Source: Ruminococcus sp.
GTDB lineage: Bacteria; Bacillota; Clostridia; Oscillospirales; Ruminococcaceae
Length of the DNA stretch: 41,400 bases
Assembly (NCBI GenBank): GCA_017534835.1
Contig: JAFXVT010000053.1
Coordinates: 1-41,400 of the forward strand
Reading direction: 5' to 3'
The first letter of the stretch is position 1. Each line of letters opens with the position of its first letter. Below the pieces are notes generated by a model. The model was not told where the DNA came from. It saw nothing but the letters and a program-made list of their open reading frames with translations, and did not search any database. Both the position numbers and the translations under genes were made by a program. Shown here in pieces: positions 1 to 6,766 of the stretch.

Positions 1-447
1 ATCGCCCAAGGCAAGCAAAACTGCCTGTACCTCGGCAACCTCGACAGCCTCCGCGACTGGGGCTACGCCAAGGACTACGTGGAATGCATGTGGCTCATTT
101 TGCAGCACGACAAGCCCGATGATTACGTTATCGCCACGAACGAGACAAGAACTGTCCGCGAATTCGTTGAGACTGCTTTCAAACACGTTGACATCGAAGT
201 TGAATGGAAGGGCGAAGGCGTTGACGAGATAGGTATCGACAAGGCTACAGGCAAAACGATAGTAAAGGTAAACAAGAAGTTCTTCCGTCCTGCTGAGGTA
301 GACATCCTCCTCGGCAATCCCGAGAAGGCTGAAAAGGCTCTCGGCTGGAAGCGCGATATAAGCTTCTCTGAGCTCGTTGAGCGTATGGTAAAGAATGACC
401 TCGCTCTCGTTGAGAAGGAAATAAAGGTAAAGAGCATCACAGGCTGA
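1..447 (+). CDS. gmd: GDP-mannose 4,6-dehydratase, C-terminal part (truncated by window edge)
   Basis: The reading frame is open from base 1 and gives 148 residues ending in TGA. The first residues include LYLGNLDSLRDWGYAKDYVE, the highly conserved block of Gmd enzymes (extended SDR family), followed by the typical C-terminal segment with RPAEVDILLGNPEKAEKALGW. Gmd converts GDP-D-mannose to GDP-4-dehydro-6-deoxy-D-mannose in the cytoplasm using a bound NADP. The Rossmann fold and the catalytic Tyr/Lys lie upstream of the window. It heads a same-strand gene run that also encodes the matching reductase at 3499-4461, so the product is probably GDP-D-rhamnose (GDP-6-deoxy-mannose). The family call is firm; the sugar product is inferred. 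Confidence 0.95.
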   Translation: MAQGKQNCLYLGNLDSLRDWGYAKDYVECMWLILQHDKPDDYVIATNETRTVREFVETAFKHVDIEVEWKGEGVDEIGIDKATGKTIVKVNKKFFRPAEVDILLGNPEKAEKALGWKRDISFSELVERMVKNDLALVEKEIKVKSITG

Positions 448-467
448 GCTCCTGAGGAGGGTCTGAT

Positions 468-728
468 ATGAGAAATGACATTCTCAGGATCGAAAAGGGC
501 GGTTACAGCAAGACCGCCGTCCTCACAAAAATAGATGCGCTGAACGCTCTGCTTATGGCAGCTGACAGCGCTGACCCGAACGTGATACGTCCTCAGCTCG
601 ACAAGGTGAACGCAATAAAGCTCACCCGCGAAAAGGGCGGACTCTTCGGAAAACAGGGATTTTCCGTCGAGGACACCGATGCCTATATCGCAAAGCTTGA
701 GGAGCAGCTTATGGAGAAGCTGAGATGA
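468..728 (+). CDS. small hypothetical protein, 86 aa
   Basis: An AGGAGG-type site (453-458) sits ahead of the ATG, 20 bases after gmd. The product is soluble, charged and predicted largely helical. Two segments, one near residues 10-30 (GGYSKTAVLTKIDALNALL) and one near 63-80 (GFSVEDTDAYIAKLEEQL), faintly resemble the GY..eeVD.yi..L pattern of DivIVA-type N-terminal motifs, but this is only a visual likeness. It overlaps the next gene by the ATGA arrangement (725-728), so the two are probably translationally coupled. Its position between gmd and glycosyltransferases suggests a role linked to envelope polysaccharide synthesis or its placement, but no function can be assigned. Confidence 0.75.
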   Translation: MRNDILRIEKGGYSKTAVLTKIDALNALLMAADSADPNVIRPQLDKVNAIKLTREKGGLFGKQGFSVEDTDAYIAKLEEQLMEKLR

Positions 729-895
729 AGCTGTTTTTCGGCATTATACTGCCGGTCGTATGTGCGGTCCTGCTCTGCGCGGGACTGACCATATTTGTCA
801 TACGCCGCCCGAAGAGGTCGGCGAGACTGCTGGTCATCGCACTTGCGGCGGCTGTCATCTACTGTATCATCGGATCCATATATTACACAAAATGA
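725..895 (+). CDS. small two-helix membrane protein, 56 aa
   Basis: The ATG overlaps the stop of the preceding gene (ATGA), and translation gives 56 residues. Residues 3-26 form one hydrophobic helix (FFGIILPVVCAVLLCAGLTI). A basic loop follows (RRPKRSAR, about 27-34), then a second helix at 35-53. The basic loop between two helices predicts both termini outside and the loop in the cytoplasm. I do not recognise the family. The coupling to the 86-aa gene and the setting inside a sugar-polymer operon suggest a small accessory of the polymer machinery, but that is a guess. It is real in the sense that frame, coupling and hydrophobic pattern agree. Confidence 0.6.
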   Translation: MKLFFGIILPVVCAVLLCAGLTIFVIRRPKRSARLLVIALAAAVIYCIIGSIYYTK

Positions 896-917
896 CGCCG
901 CCGCAGCTGCGGCGGCG
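896..917. repeat. perfect 22-bp GC-rich palindrome
   Basis: Starting one base after the stop codon of the 56-aa gene, 22 bases form a perfect dyad centred on AGCT. The RNA would fold into an 11-bp GC hairpin with almost no loop. No T tract follows (CTTATCATATC), so it is a poor intrinsic terminator. It may damp transcription, protect a 3' end, or lower expression of the downstream glycosyltransferase, which uses a TTG start. Confidence 0.6.
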
Positions 918-947
918 CTTATCATATCAGAAGGCAGGAGACGCTGA

Positions 948-2093
948 TTGAATATCGCATTTGACGCAATTCCGCTCATCAGCGACCGGATAACCGGTAT
1001 CGGCTGGTGTGAAGCCGGTCAGACGATGGCTATGGCGCGTATGCACCCCGAGAACAAGTATACCTACAACTTCTTCTCGCGCACGGACGACCATATAAAA
1101 ATGGAGCGTATCGCCCCGTTCACCGGCGATAATATCGGCACAAAGCTGGTACACTTCTCCGGCTATATGTACCGCGCCGCAACGACCTTCGTGCCGTTGC
1201 CATACAGCTTCTTTTTCGGCAAAGAAGCCGATATTTCGCATTTTTTCAACTACATCGTACCGCCCGGAGTCCACGGCAGAACGGTCGTTACCGTACACGA
1301 TATGGTGTACAAGGCTTTCCCCGAGACCGTGCGCGGACGCACTAAGATGATGCTGAATATGGGGCTGAAAAAGTCGATGAAGCGCGCTGATATGATAGTC
1401 ACAGACTCCGAATTCTCGAAGCAGGAGATAATAAAACACTTCCCGAAGCACGAGGACAAGATAAGAGTTGTCCCGTGCGGAGTCGACCTTGAAAGATTCT
1501 CGCCCTGCACCGAGCCTGAGCGTATCCCAAAGGTCAAGGCATCGCTCGGGATAGAGGGCGAATACTTCCTCTACGTCGGCACTATCGAGCCGCGAAAGAA
1601 CCTCGAAAGGCTGATAACTGCGTATCATATCTTCTGTCAGCGTCACTCCGGCGCGCCGAAGCTCGTGCTCGCAGGCGGCAAAGGCTGGCTGTATGACGGC
1701 ATTTTCGCGCGCGTAACGGAGCTTGGTCTGTCTGAGCAGGTCATCTTCACGAAGTATGTTCCGGCGGAGGATATGAACCCGCTGATGTGCGGTGCGCTCG
1801 CATTCGTATTCCCGTCGATATATGAGGGCTTCGGTATGCCGCCGCTCGAGGCGATGGCAAGCGGAGTTCCCGTGCTCGCATCTGATGCGGCTTCCCTCCC
1901 GGAGGTCACCGGCGACTCCGCTGTGATATGCGACGCCTACTCAGAGGAGAGCATTGCTGACGGACTTGAAAAACTCTGCGATTCGGAGGAGCTCCGCCGC
2001 GACCTCAGTGTCCGCGGACGCGAGAGAGCAAAGCGCTTCTCGTGGGAGAGCTCGGCTGAAACGCTTTACAATATCTATAAGGAGCTGGTATAA
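948..2093 (+). CDS. GT4-type glycosyltransferase, 381 aa
   Basis: The start is TTG at 948, preceded by AGGCAGGAGA; no in-frame ATG lies early enough. The protein has the GT-B fold pattern: an N-terminal acceptor domain with VTVHDMVYKAFPE (about 114-126), then the donor half with YVGTIEPRKNLERL (209-222) and the EX7E motif as E293-GFGMPPL-E301, followed by ASGVPVLASD. This matches retaining GT4 (Glyco_transf_1) enzymes, with the closest feel to WbpY/MtfB-type mannosyl or rhamnosyl transferases. It probably adds GDP-mannose or GDP-6-deoxymannose units at the cytoplasmic membrane face. The next gene begins on the base after its stop. Confidence 0.9.
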   Translation: MNIAFDAIPLISDRITGIGWCEAGQTMAMARMHPENKYTYNFFSRTDDHIKMERIAPFTGDNIGTKLVHFSGYMYRAATTFVPLPYSFFFGKEADISHFFNYIVPPGVHGRTVVTVHDMVYKAFPETVRGRTKMMLNMGLKKSMKRADMIVTDSEFSKQEIIKHFPKHEDKIRVVPCGVDLERFSPCTEPERIPKVKASLGIEGEYFLYVGTIEPRKNLERLITAYHIFCQRHSGAPKLVLAGGKGWLYDGIFARVTELGLSEQVIFTKYVPAEDMNPLMCGALAFVFPSIYEGFGMPPLEAMASGVPVLASDAASLPEVTGDSAVICDAYSEESIADGLEKLCDSEELRRDLSVRGRERAKRFSWESSAETLYNIYKELV

Positions 2094-2366
2094 ATGAGCG
2101 AAGAGATAAGAGAAAATGAGAATACCCCGGCTGAAAAGCCGAAGGAGCAGGATTTTTCCAGCTTTCTGACTGCCGAGGACGAATTCCGTATGGAGATGGA
2201 GAACTATATCCCCGAATTTGTCCGCCGTCTTGAGACAAATTCGCTCGAAAAGGACCAGGACTTCATCGAGAGGACGCTCGAGCTCATGGACCTCGGCAAG
2301 GCAGCAGGCATCGATATGCAGGAGTATATAATGAAATACTGCCGTGAGAACGGTCTTGCTAAGTAA
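2094..2366 (+). CDS. small acidic hypothetical protein, 90 aa
   Basis: The ATG directly follows the TAA of the preceding glycosyltransferase, and its own stop overlaps the ATG of the next one (TAATG), so it is tightly coupled between two glycosyltransferases. The protein has a disordered, charged N-terminus (about 1-22) and then a predicted helical body with many Glu and Leu residues. There is no signal peptide or membrane segment. I do not recognise the family. A partner or regulator of the flanking transferases is plausible from coupling alone. Confidence 0.7.
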   Translation: MSEEIRENENTPAEKPKEQDFSSFLTAEDEFRMEMENYIPEFVRRLETNSLEKDQDFIERTLELMDLGKAAGIDMQEYIMKYCRENGLAK

Positions 2367-3487
2367 TGGGGAAGCGGTTTGAGGTGCTGGAGGTAAACAA
2401 GGCTTATTATCCGCATATCGGCGGTATCGAGAGCCTTGTGCGCCAGTATTCCGAGGAGCTCGGACAGTTCGGTGCGGAGGTGCGCACGCTCGTCTGCCGC
2501 GACGGCAGAGGCGGAACGCTCCACGAACGCGCGAACGGTGTGGAGCTCACGAGAGCAGGCAGCCTCGGGACGTATTTTTCGTGTCCGGTGTCGCTGTCGT
2601 TCATCGCGCTTTTCAGAAAGATGGCAAGGTCAGCCGATGCGGTGCATATAAATGTGCCGTTCCCGCTCGCGGACGCTGCCCTTCTGCTGTCCGGATATAA
2701 GGGGAAGGTCGCAGTTTCGTGGCACAGCGACGTCGTCAAGCAGAAGAAGCTGATGCTCCTCTACCGCCCGTTTATGATGTACCTGCTCCGCCGCGCAGAC
2801 ATTGTTTTTGTCGCGACACCGGGACACATCGACGGCTCGGACGTACTGCCGCAGTTCCGCGAAAAGTGCCGCATTCTCCCCTACGGCATCGACCCCGAAC
2901 AGTATCTCGGCATCGTGCGCAGACCCTTCCTGACGGAAAAGCTTACAGATAAAAGCTCGGTGAAGGTGTTCTTTACAGGAAGACTCGTCTATTACAAGGG
3001 CGTGGACGTGCTGCTGCGCGCTTTCCGTATGACGCAAGGCTGTGAGCTGTTCATCGCAGGCGAGGGCGTGCTTGAGGAAAGCCTCAGGCGCTACGCCGAT
3101 ACGCACGGACTGTCGGAAAAGGTGCATTTTCTGGGCTTCCTGCCCGACGATGAGCTCCGGCAGGCTTATGCGGACTGCGATATTTTCGTGCTCCCGTCAG
3201 TCGCGAAGAGCGAGGCGTTCGGCATAGTCCAGCTTGAAGCGATGGTCTACGGCAAGCCGGTGATAAATACGAAGCTCCCGTCGGGAGTCCCTTACGTGAG
3301 CGTCCACGGCGAGACAGGTCTGACAGTTCCGCCCTCGTCCCCGAAAGCTCTCGCCGCAGCCATAAACAGGCTCGCAGAGGACAGACCGCTCCGCGAAAAG
3401 CTCGGCAGGAACGCCGCTTACCGCGTAAAACGCGATTTCAACGAAAAAGACGTTATAAAGAAGCTCTACGAAGCTCTTTCGGAATAG
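2366..3487 (+). CDS. GT4-type glycosyltransferase, 373 aa
   Basis: The ATG at 2366 overlaps the preceding stop. The N-terminal nucleotide-sugar transferase signature YYPHIGGIESLVRQ (14-27) is followed by VSWHSDVVKQKK (117-128), the donor-domain start FFTGRLVYYKGVDVL (202-216) and the EX7E motif as E283-AFGIVQL-E291. After this comes KPVINTKLPSGVPYVS, a stretch typical of WcaI/WbpZ-like mannosyl/rhamnosyl transferases. It is a cytoplasmic GT-B retaining enzyme, probably building a rhamnose- or mannose-containing glycan from the GDP-sugars made by gmd and the reductase downstream. Donor and linkage cannot be read from sequence alone. Confidence 0.9.
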   Translation: MGKRFEVLEVNKAYYPHIGGIESLVRQYSEELGQFGAEVRTLVCRDGRGGTLHERANGVELTRAGSLGTYFSCPVSLSFIALFRKMARSADAVHINVPFPLADAALLLSGYKGKVAVSWHSDVVKQKKLMLLYRPFMMYLLRRADIVFVATPGHIDGSDVLPQFREKCRILPYGIDPEQYLGIVRRPFLTEKLTDKSSVKVFFTGRLVYYKGVDVLLRAFRMTQGCELFIAGEGVLEESLRRYADTHGLSEKVHFLGFLPDDELRQAYADCDIFVLPSVAKSEAFGIVQLEAMVYGKPVINTKLPSGVPYVSVHGETGLTVPPSSPKALAAAINRLAEDRPLREKLGRNAAYRVKRDFNEKDVIKKLYEALSE

Positions 3488-3498
3488 TGAGGAATAAT

Positions 3499-4461
3499 AT
3501 GAAGGCTTTGATAATCGGCGGCGCAGGCTTTGTGGGAGCGTATCTCATACGTGAGCTCGCGCTTGCAGGCGCAGAGGTACACGCTACCTGTCTGCCGTCG
3601 GAAAGGATAACCGAGAGCTGCACCTCGCACACTCTCGATATTATGAACGCTGAGGACATCTCCGCGCTTCTTGAAGAGGTATCGCCCGATGTGATATTCC
3701 ACCTCGCGGCGCAGAGCTCGGTGGCTGTTTCGTGGAAAAAGCCCCAGCTCACGGCAAATATCAACGTCATCGGCTCGATAAACGTGCTCGAAGCCGCAAG
3801 AGCCGCCGAAAAGAAGGATATGCGCATAGTCATCATCGGCACAGGCGAGGAATACGGCTTCATCAGGCAGGGCGCCTGCCCCCTCAGCGAGGACGAGCCC
3901 CTCGACCCCGGCAATATCTACGCCGCAACAAAGGCTTGTCAGGAGATGATAAGCCGCATCTACTTCCGCGCTTATAAAATGGACATCGTGATGGTCCGCG
4001 CATTCAACCACTCTGGCCCCGGACAGAGCGATATATTCGTCATATCCGACTTCTGCCGTCAGATAGCAGAGATAGAAAAGGGAATGAGACAGCCCGAGAT
4101 GAACGTCGGGAATCTCACGGCAATGCGCGATTTCACCGACGTCCGCGACGTTGTCAGAGCCTATCGCCTGCTCGCAGAGAAGGGCGTGAGCGGAAGAGTC
4201 TACAACGTCGGAAGAGGAAGGGCTGTTGAGATACAGCACATCCTCGATACCGCACTGAGCCTTTCAGATGCGGAAATAACCGTCAAACAGGACCCGGCTC
4301 GGATGAGAGCCTCGGACATACCGATAATAGAGCCCGATGTTTCGCTTATCCGCGAGGATACAGGCTGGAGCGCTGCTATCACTATGGAGCAGACCATCAG
4401 CGATACGCTCGGCTGGTGGAGGAAAAAGCTCGGCAACTACGGAACATCTCTGGGCGTATAA
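3499..4461 (+). CDS. rmd: GDP-6-deoxy-D-mannose reductase (extended SDR), 320 aa
   Basis: ATG 3499 is chosen over an in-frame GTG at 3487 because GTGAGGA stands at the right distance before it. Residues 7-13 form the Rossmann glycine motif GGAGFVG, and the catalytic YxxxK appears as Y141-AAT-K145 within NIYAATKACQEM. The C-terminal substrate domain carries RDFTDVRDVVRAY, a signature of GDP-mannose-type SDR enzymes. With gmd in the same run, reduction of GDP-4-dehydro-6-deoxymannose to GDP-D-rhamnose is the best reading. A second dehydratase or another 4-epimerase/reductase is the alternative. The usual SS.E.YG active-site strand here reads IGTGEEYG, with Thr at the Ser position. Confidence 0.8.
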   Translation: MKALIIGGAGFVGAYLIRELALAGAEVHATCLPSERITESCTSHTLDIMNAEDISALLEEVSPDVIFHLAAQSSVAVSWKKPQLTANINVIGSINVLEAARAAEKKDMRIVIIGTGEEYGFIRQGACPLSEDEPLDPGNIYAATKACQEMISRIYFRAYKMDIVMVRAFNHSGPGQSDIFVISDFCRQIAEIEKGMRQPEMNVGNLTAMRDFTDVRDVVRAYRLLAEKGVSGRVYNVGRGRAVEIQHILDTALSLSDAEITVKQDPARMRASDIPIIEPDVSLIREDTGWSAAITMEQTISDTLGWWRKKLGNYGTSLGV

Positions 4462-4484
4462 CCGCATAAGAGGGAGTGAACAAA

Positions 4485-4823
4485 ATGTCTGATCTCAAAC
4501 TGACAAATGAAAAGATGCGCACCTTCGACGGTCACGAAAAGGTGGGCGTATTCAAAGCCGGCGAAAAGCTCACCGACTTCGGCGAGAAGCAGAATTCCGC
4601 GAATGAAGTGCTCGCCGCGAACATTAATGACCTCATCGTGAGGGTGTGTGCCCTTGAGGACAAACAGCTCCAGAATGCCGAGGTCATGCGCAAGCTCGCA
4701 GAGGAGCTCGCCGCCTTCAAGAAGGAGCTCGACCGCCTGAGGCTGTCCGACAAGCTCAACACAAATGCAGTCGAGCGTCTCAACAGGGCAGTGAGCCTCG
4801 CACAGGGCGATACAGACAGCTGA
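4485..4823 (+). CDS. coiled-coil hypothetical protein, 112 aa
   Basis: ATG 4485 with AGGGAG at 4471-4476 is preferred over an in-frame GTG at 4476, which overlaps that ribosome site. The sequence is soluble. From about residue 35 a long heptad-rich helix runs through LEDKQLQNAEVMRKLAEEL and FKKELDRLRL to the end, a clear coiled coil. An N-terminal patch (KMRTFDGHEKVGVFKAGEKL) looks like a small structured cap. It is the last gene of the polysaccharide operon and precedes the ATP synthase promoter. No function is recognised; oligomerisation or scaffolding is the most that can be inferred. Confidence 0.7.
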   Translation: MSDLKLTNEKMRTFDGHEKVGVFKAGEKLTDFGEKQNSANEVLAANINDLIVRVCALEDKQLQNAEVMRKLAEELAAFKKELDRLRLSDKLNTNAVERLNRAVSLAQGDTDS

Positions 4824-4871
4824 AAAAGCGCCGGTAATTGTGAAAAAATGCCGATATTTACCGCAAAGGTA

Positions 4872-4900
4872 TTGACTTTGTTAAAGTTTTGTTATATTAT
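4872..4900 (+). promoter_or_regulatory. sigma-A promoter of the ATP synthase operon
   Basis: TTGACT (4872-4877) and TATTAT (4895-4900) are 17 bases apart. It lies downstream of the coiled-coil gene and about 125 bases upstream of atpB, leaving a leader that can fold (AGCGGT 4918-4923 with ACCGCT 4944-4949). Confidence 0.75.
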
Positions 4901-4963
4901 AGTTATATGTATCGGAGAGCGGTCCGGTGCGTGAATACTGCATACCGCTATTGCTGACTTATC

Positions 4964-4997
4964 AACGGAGATATGCACAAAAGCTGTCTCCGTTTTT
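4964..4997 (+). terminator. terminator-like hairpin in the ATP synthase leader (possible attenuator)
   Basis: AACGGAGA (4964-4971) pairs with TCTCCGTT (4987-4994) around a 15-base loop and runs into TTTTT (4993-4997). It stands between the promoter and atpB, so transcripts must read through it. It may set or regulate expression of the operon. Alternatively it ends a short leader RNA of about 90 bases. Confidence 0.6.
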
Positions 4998-5024
4998 ATT
5001 TAAAGGATGAAGGAAGGTGCTATA

Positions 5025-5759
5025 ATGGCAGAAGAGCTGATAGAAGAGCTTGAAAATAAGGTCGCCTTTACTATACCGATATTCGGAGGTATCCCCATCG
5101 CCGATTCCTGCGTTGTTACGTGGATAATAATGGCTGTACTGGTGCTGCTGTCCATAATACTCACGAGGAACCTCAAAAGAGTGCCGACAGGCGTGCAATG
5201 CCTGCTCGAATCGTTCATAAGTATGCTCAACAAGATGTTCACGGAAGCACTCGGAGAGGGCGGAAAGAAATACGTCCCCATACTTGAGACGTTCATACTC
5301 TACATAGGTGTATCGAATATCGTCGGTATCTTCGGCTTCGTGCCGCCGACAAAAGACGTAAACGTAACTGCTGCGCTCGCAGGACTTGCTATCATTCTCG
5401 TTCAGGTCGCATTCATACTCAAGAAGGGACCGCTGAACTGGCTGAAGAGCTTCATCAATCCCCTGAATGTGCTCGACCTGATAACAAGACCGCTGTCGCT
5501 GTGTATGCGACTTTTCGGTAACGTTCTCGCAGCACACATCGTTATGGAGCTCATCAAGATAGCGATAAGGACATATGTCAAGGTCCCCGCGATAGGCGTT
5601 CCGCTCATCGCAAGCGCTTATTTCGACATTTTCGACGGAATTCTTCAGGCATACGTATTCTCGTTCCTCACCTCGCTCTACCTCGCTGAAGCTATCGAGG
5701 AAGAAGAGGGAGAAGGAAAAAGATCAAGAAAACGCAAGAAAGTTCATGGAGGTAAATAA
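5025..5759 (+). CDS. atpB: F-type ATP synthase subunit a, 244 aa
   Basis: ATG 5025 is preferred over ATG 5007 because AGGAAGG (5011-5017) is spaced correctly for it. The protein is the membrane stator half-channel of Fo. The segment RPLSLCMRLFGNVLAAH contains the essential arginine in the conserved LCMRLFGN context. Several hydrophobic helices precede it (around residues 32-52, 90-110 and 117-135), and an amphipathic helix near the end leads to an unusual Glu-rich then Lys/Arg-rich tail (EEEEGEGKRSRKRKK), longer and more charged than in most homologues. It is followed after 2 bases by the first c-subunit gene. No atpI is seen upstream. Confidence 0.95.
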   Translation: MAEELIEELENKVAFTIPIFGGIPIADSCVVTWIIMAVLVLLSIILTRNLKRVPTGVQCLLESFISMLNKMFTEALGEGGKKYVPILETFILYIGVSNIVGIFGFVPPTKDVNVTAALAGLAIILVQVAFILKKGPLNWLKSFINPLNVLDLITRPLSLCMRLFGNVLAAHIVMELIKIAIRTYVKVPAIGVPLIASAYFDIFDGILQAYVFSFLTSLYLAEAIEEEEGEGKRSRKRKKVHGGK

Positions 5760-5761
5760 AT

Positions 5762-5989
5762 ATGGGAGTTATCGCATTAGGTGCTGCTGTTGCCGTTCTC
5801 ACAGGTATCGGCGCAGGTATCGGTATCGGTATCGCGACCGCTAAGGCTACAGAATCTATCGCGCGTCAGCCCGAGGCAAAGGGCGATATAAGAACATCGC
5901 TCATCATCGGATGTGCCCTTGCTGAGGCTACCGCTGTTTACGGCTTCGTTATAGCGCTCCTCATCATAATCATGCTCGGCAGCAAATAA
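5762..5989 (+). CDS. atpE: F-type ATP synthase subunit c, copy 1, 75 aa
   Basis: This is a two-helix hairpin proteolipid. Helix 1 carries the GIGAGIGIGIA glycine ladder, the polar loop is ARQPEAKGD, and the ion-carrying glutamate lies in GCALAEATAVYGF. Compared with the sodium-binding c subunit of Ilyobacter, the Gln ligand of helix 1 is Ile here and the Ser after the key Glu is Ala, which argues for proton coupling, although Thr and Tyr of the site are kept. A second gene encoding the same protein with one substitution (Val3 to Ile) follows immediately. Confidence 0.95.
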   Translation: MGVIALGAAVAVLTGIGAGIGIGIATAKATESIARQPEAKGDIRTSLIIGCALAEATAVYGFVIALLIIIMLGSK

Positions 5990-6013
5990 TCACTTACACG
6001 GAGGTATATTGAA

Positions 6014-6241
6014 ATGGGAATCATCGCATTAGGCGCTGCTGTTGCCGTTCTTACGGGCATCGGCGCAGGTATAGGAATAGGTATCGCGACCGCTAAGGCT
6101 ACTGAGTCTATCGCACGTCAGCCCGAGGCAAAGGGCGATATTAGAACATCGCTCATCATCGGATGTGCCCTTGCTGAGGCTACCGCTGTTTACGGCTTCG
6201 TTATAGCGCTCCTTATTATAATCATGCTCGGCAGCAAGTGA
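6014..6241 (+). CDS. atpE: F-type ATP synthase subunit c, copy 2, 75 aa
   Basis: The product differs from copy 1 only at residue 3 (Ile for Val). The 5' half differs at more than ten synonymous sites, while a central-3' block coding for RTSLIIGCALAEATAVYGF is identical base for base. That pattern fits an old duplication kept uniform by selection plus patchy gene conversion, not a very recent copy. It has its own AGGAGGT-like site (ACGGAGGTAT). Both copies probably contribute to one c-ring; making two messages per transcript is a simple way to reach the high c stoichiometry. Confidence 0.95.
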   Translation: MGIIALGAAVAVLTGIGAGIGIGIATAKATESIARQPEAKGDIRTSLIIGCALAEATAVYGFVIALLIIIMLGSK

Positions 6242-6277
6242 ATCTGAGCAAAGTATTCTGCATAAGGAGGAAAAATA

Positions 6278-6766
6278 ATGCTTAAATTTGAATTCTGGAG
6301 CATTTTTGAGGCAGTTGCCAATATCATCATACTGTTCATTCTGCTCAGGATATTCCTCTTCAAGCCCATAAACAAGATGATGAACGAAAGGACACAGTCC
6401 ATTCAGAAGGACATCGACGATGCCGAAAAGGCAAGGCAGGAGGCAGAAGCACTCCGCCAGCAGTATTCCGATACCATCAGCGAGGCTAAGGAAGAGGCGA
6501 GCCGGATCATTATGAAGGCTCACGATGATGCAGAGACCGAAAGATCAAGCATCATACAGAAGTCCCACGAGGAGGCTGACGAGATCGTCAGCGCCGCAAG
6601 CGAAACTATCGAGAATGAGCGCAGACGTGTGCTCCAGCAGGCACAGTCACAGATAGCAGACCTCGCTATCGAAGCCGCTTCCAAGATAGTCGGTGCGAAC
6701 CTCGATGACGATAAGAACAGGAAGCTTGTCGACGAGTTCCTTTCCGAGGAGGGTGACAAGCAATGA
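6278..6766 (+). CDS. atpF: F-type ATP synthase subunit b, 162 aa
   Basis: An AAGGAGGA site precedes ATG 6278. One N-terminal transmembrane helix (about 8-28, [21 protein letters not shown]) is followed by a long charged helix rich in Glu, Lys and Ala, the dimeric stator stalk. The end ([20 protein letters not shown]) matches the delta-binding tip of b subunits. Its stop overlaps the start of the fused delta-alpha gene (ATGA at 6763-6766), so b and delta-alpha are coupled. Length is normal for a stand-alone b; it is not fused to delta as in mycobacteria. Confidence 0.95.
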   Translation: MLKFEFWSIFEAVANIIILFILLRIFLFKPINKMMNERTQSIQKDIDDAEKARQEAEALRQQYSDTISEAKEEASRIIMKAHDDAETERSSIIQKSHEEADEIVSAASETIENERRRVLQQAQSQIADLAIEAASKIVGANLDDDKNRKLVDEFLSEEGDKQ

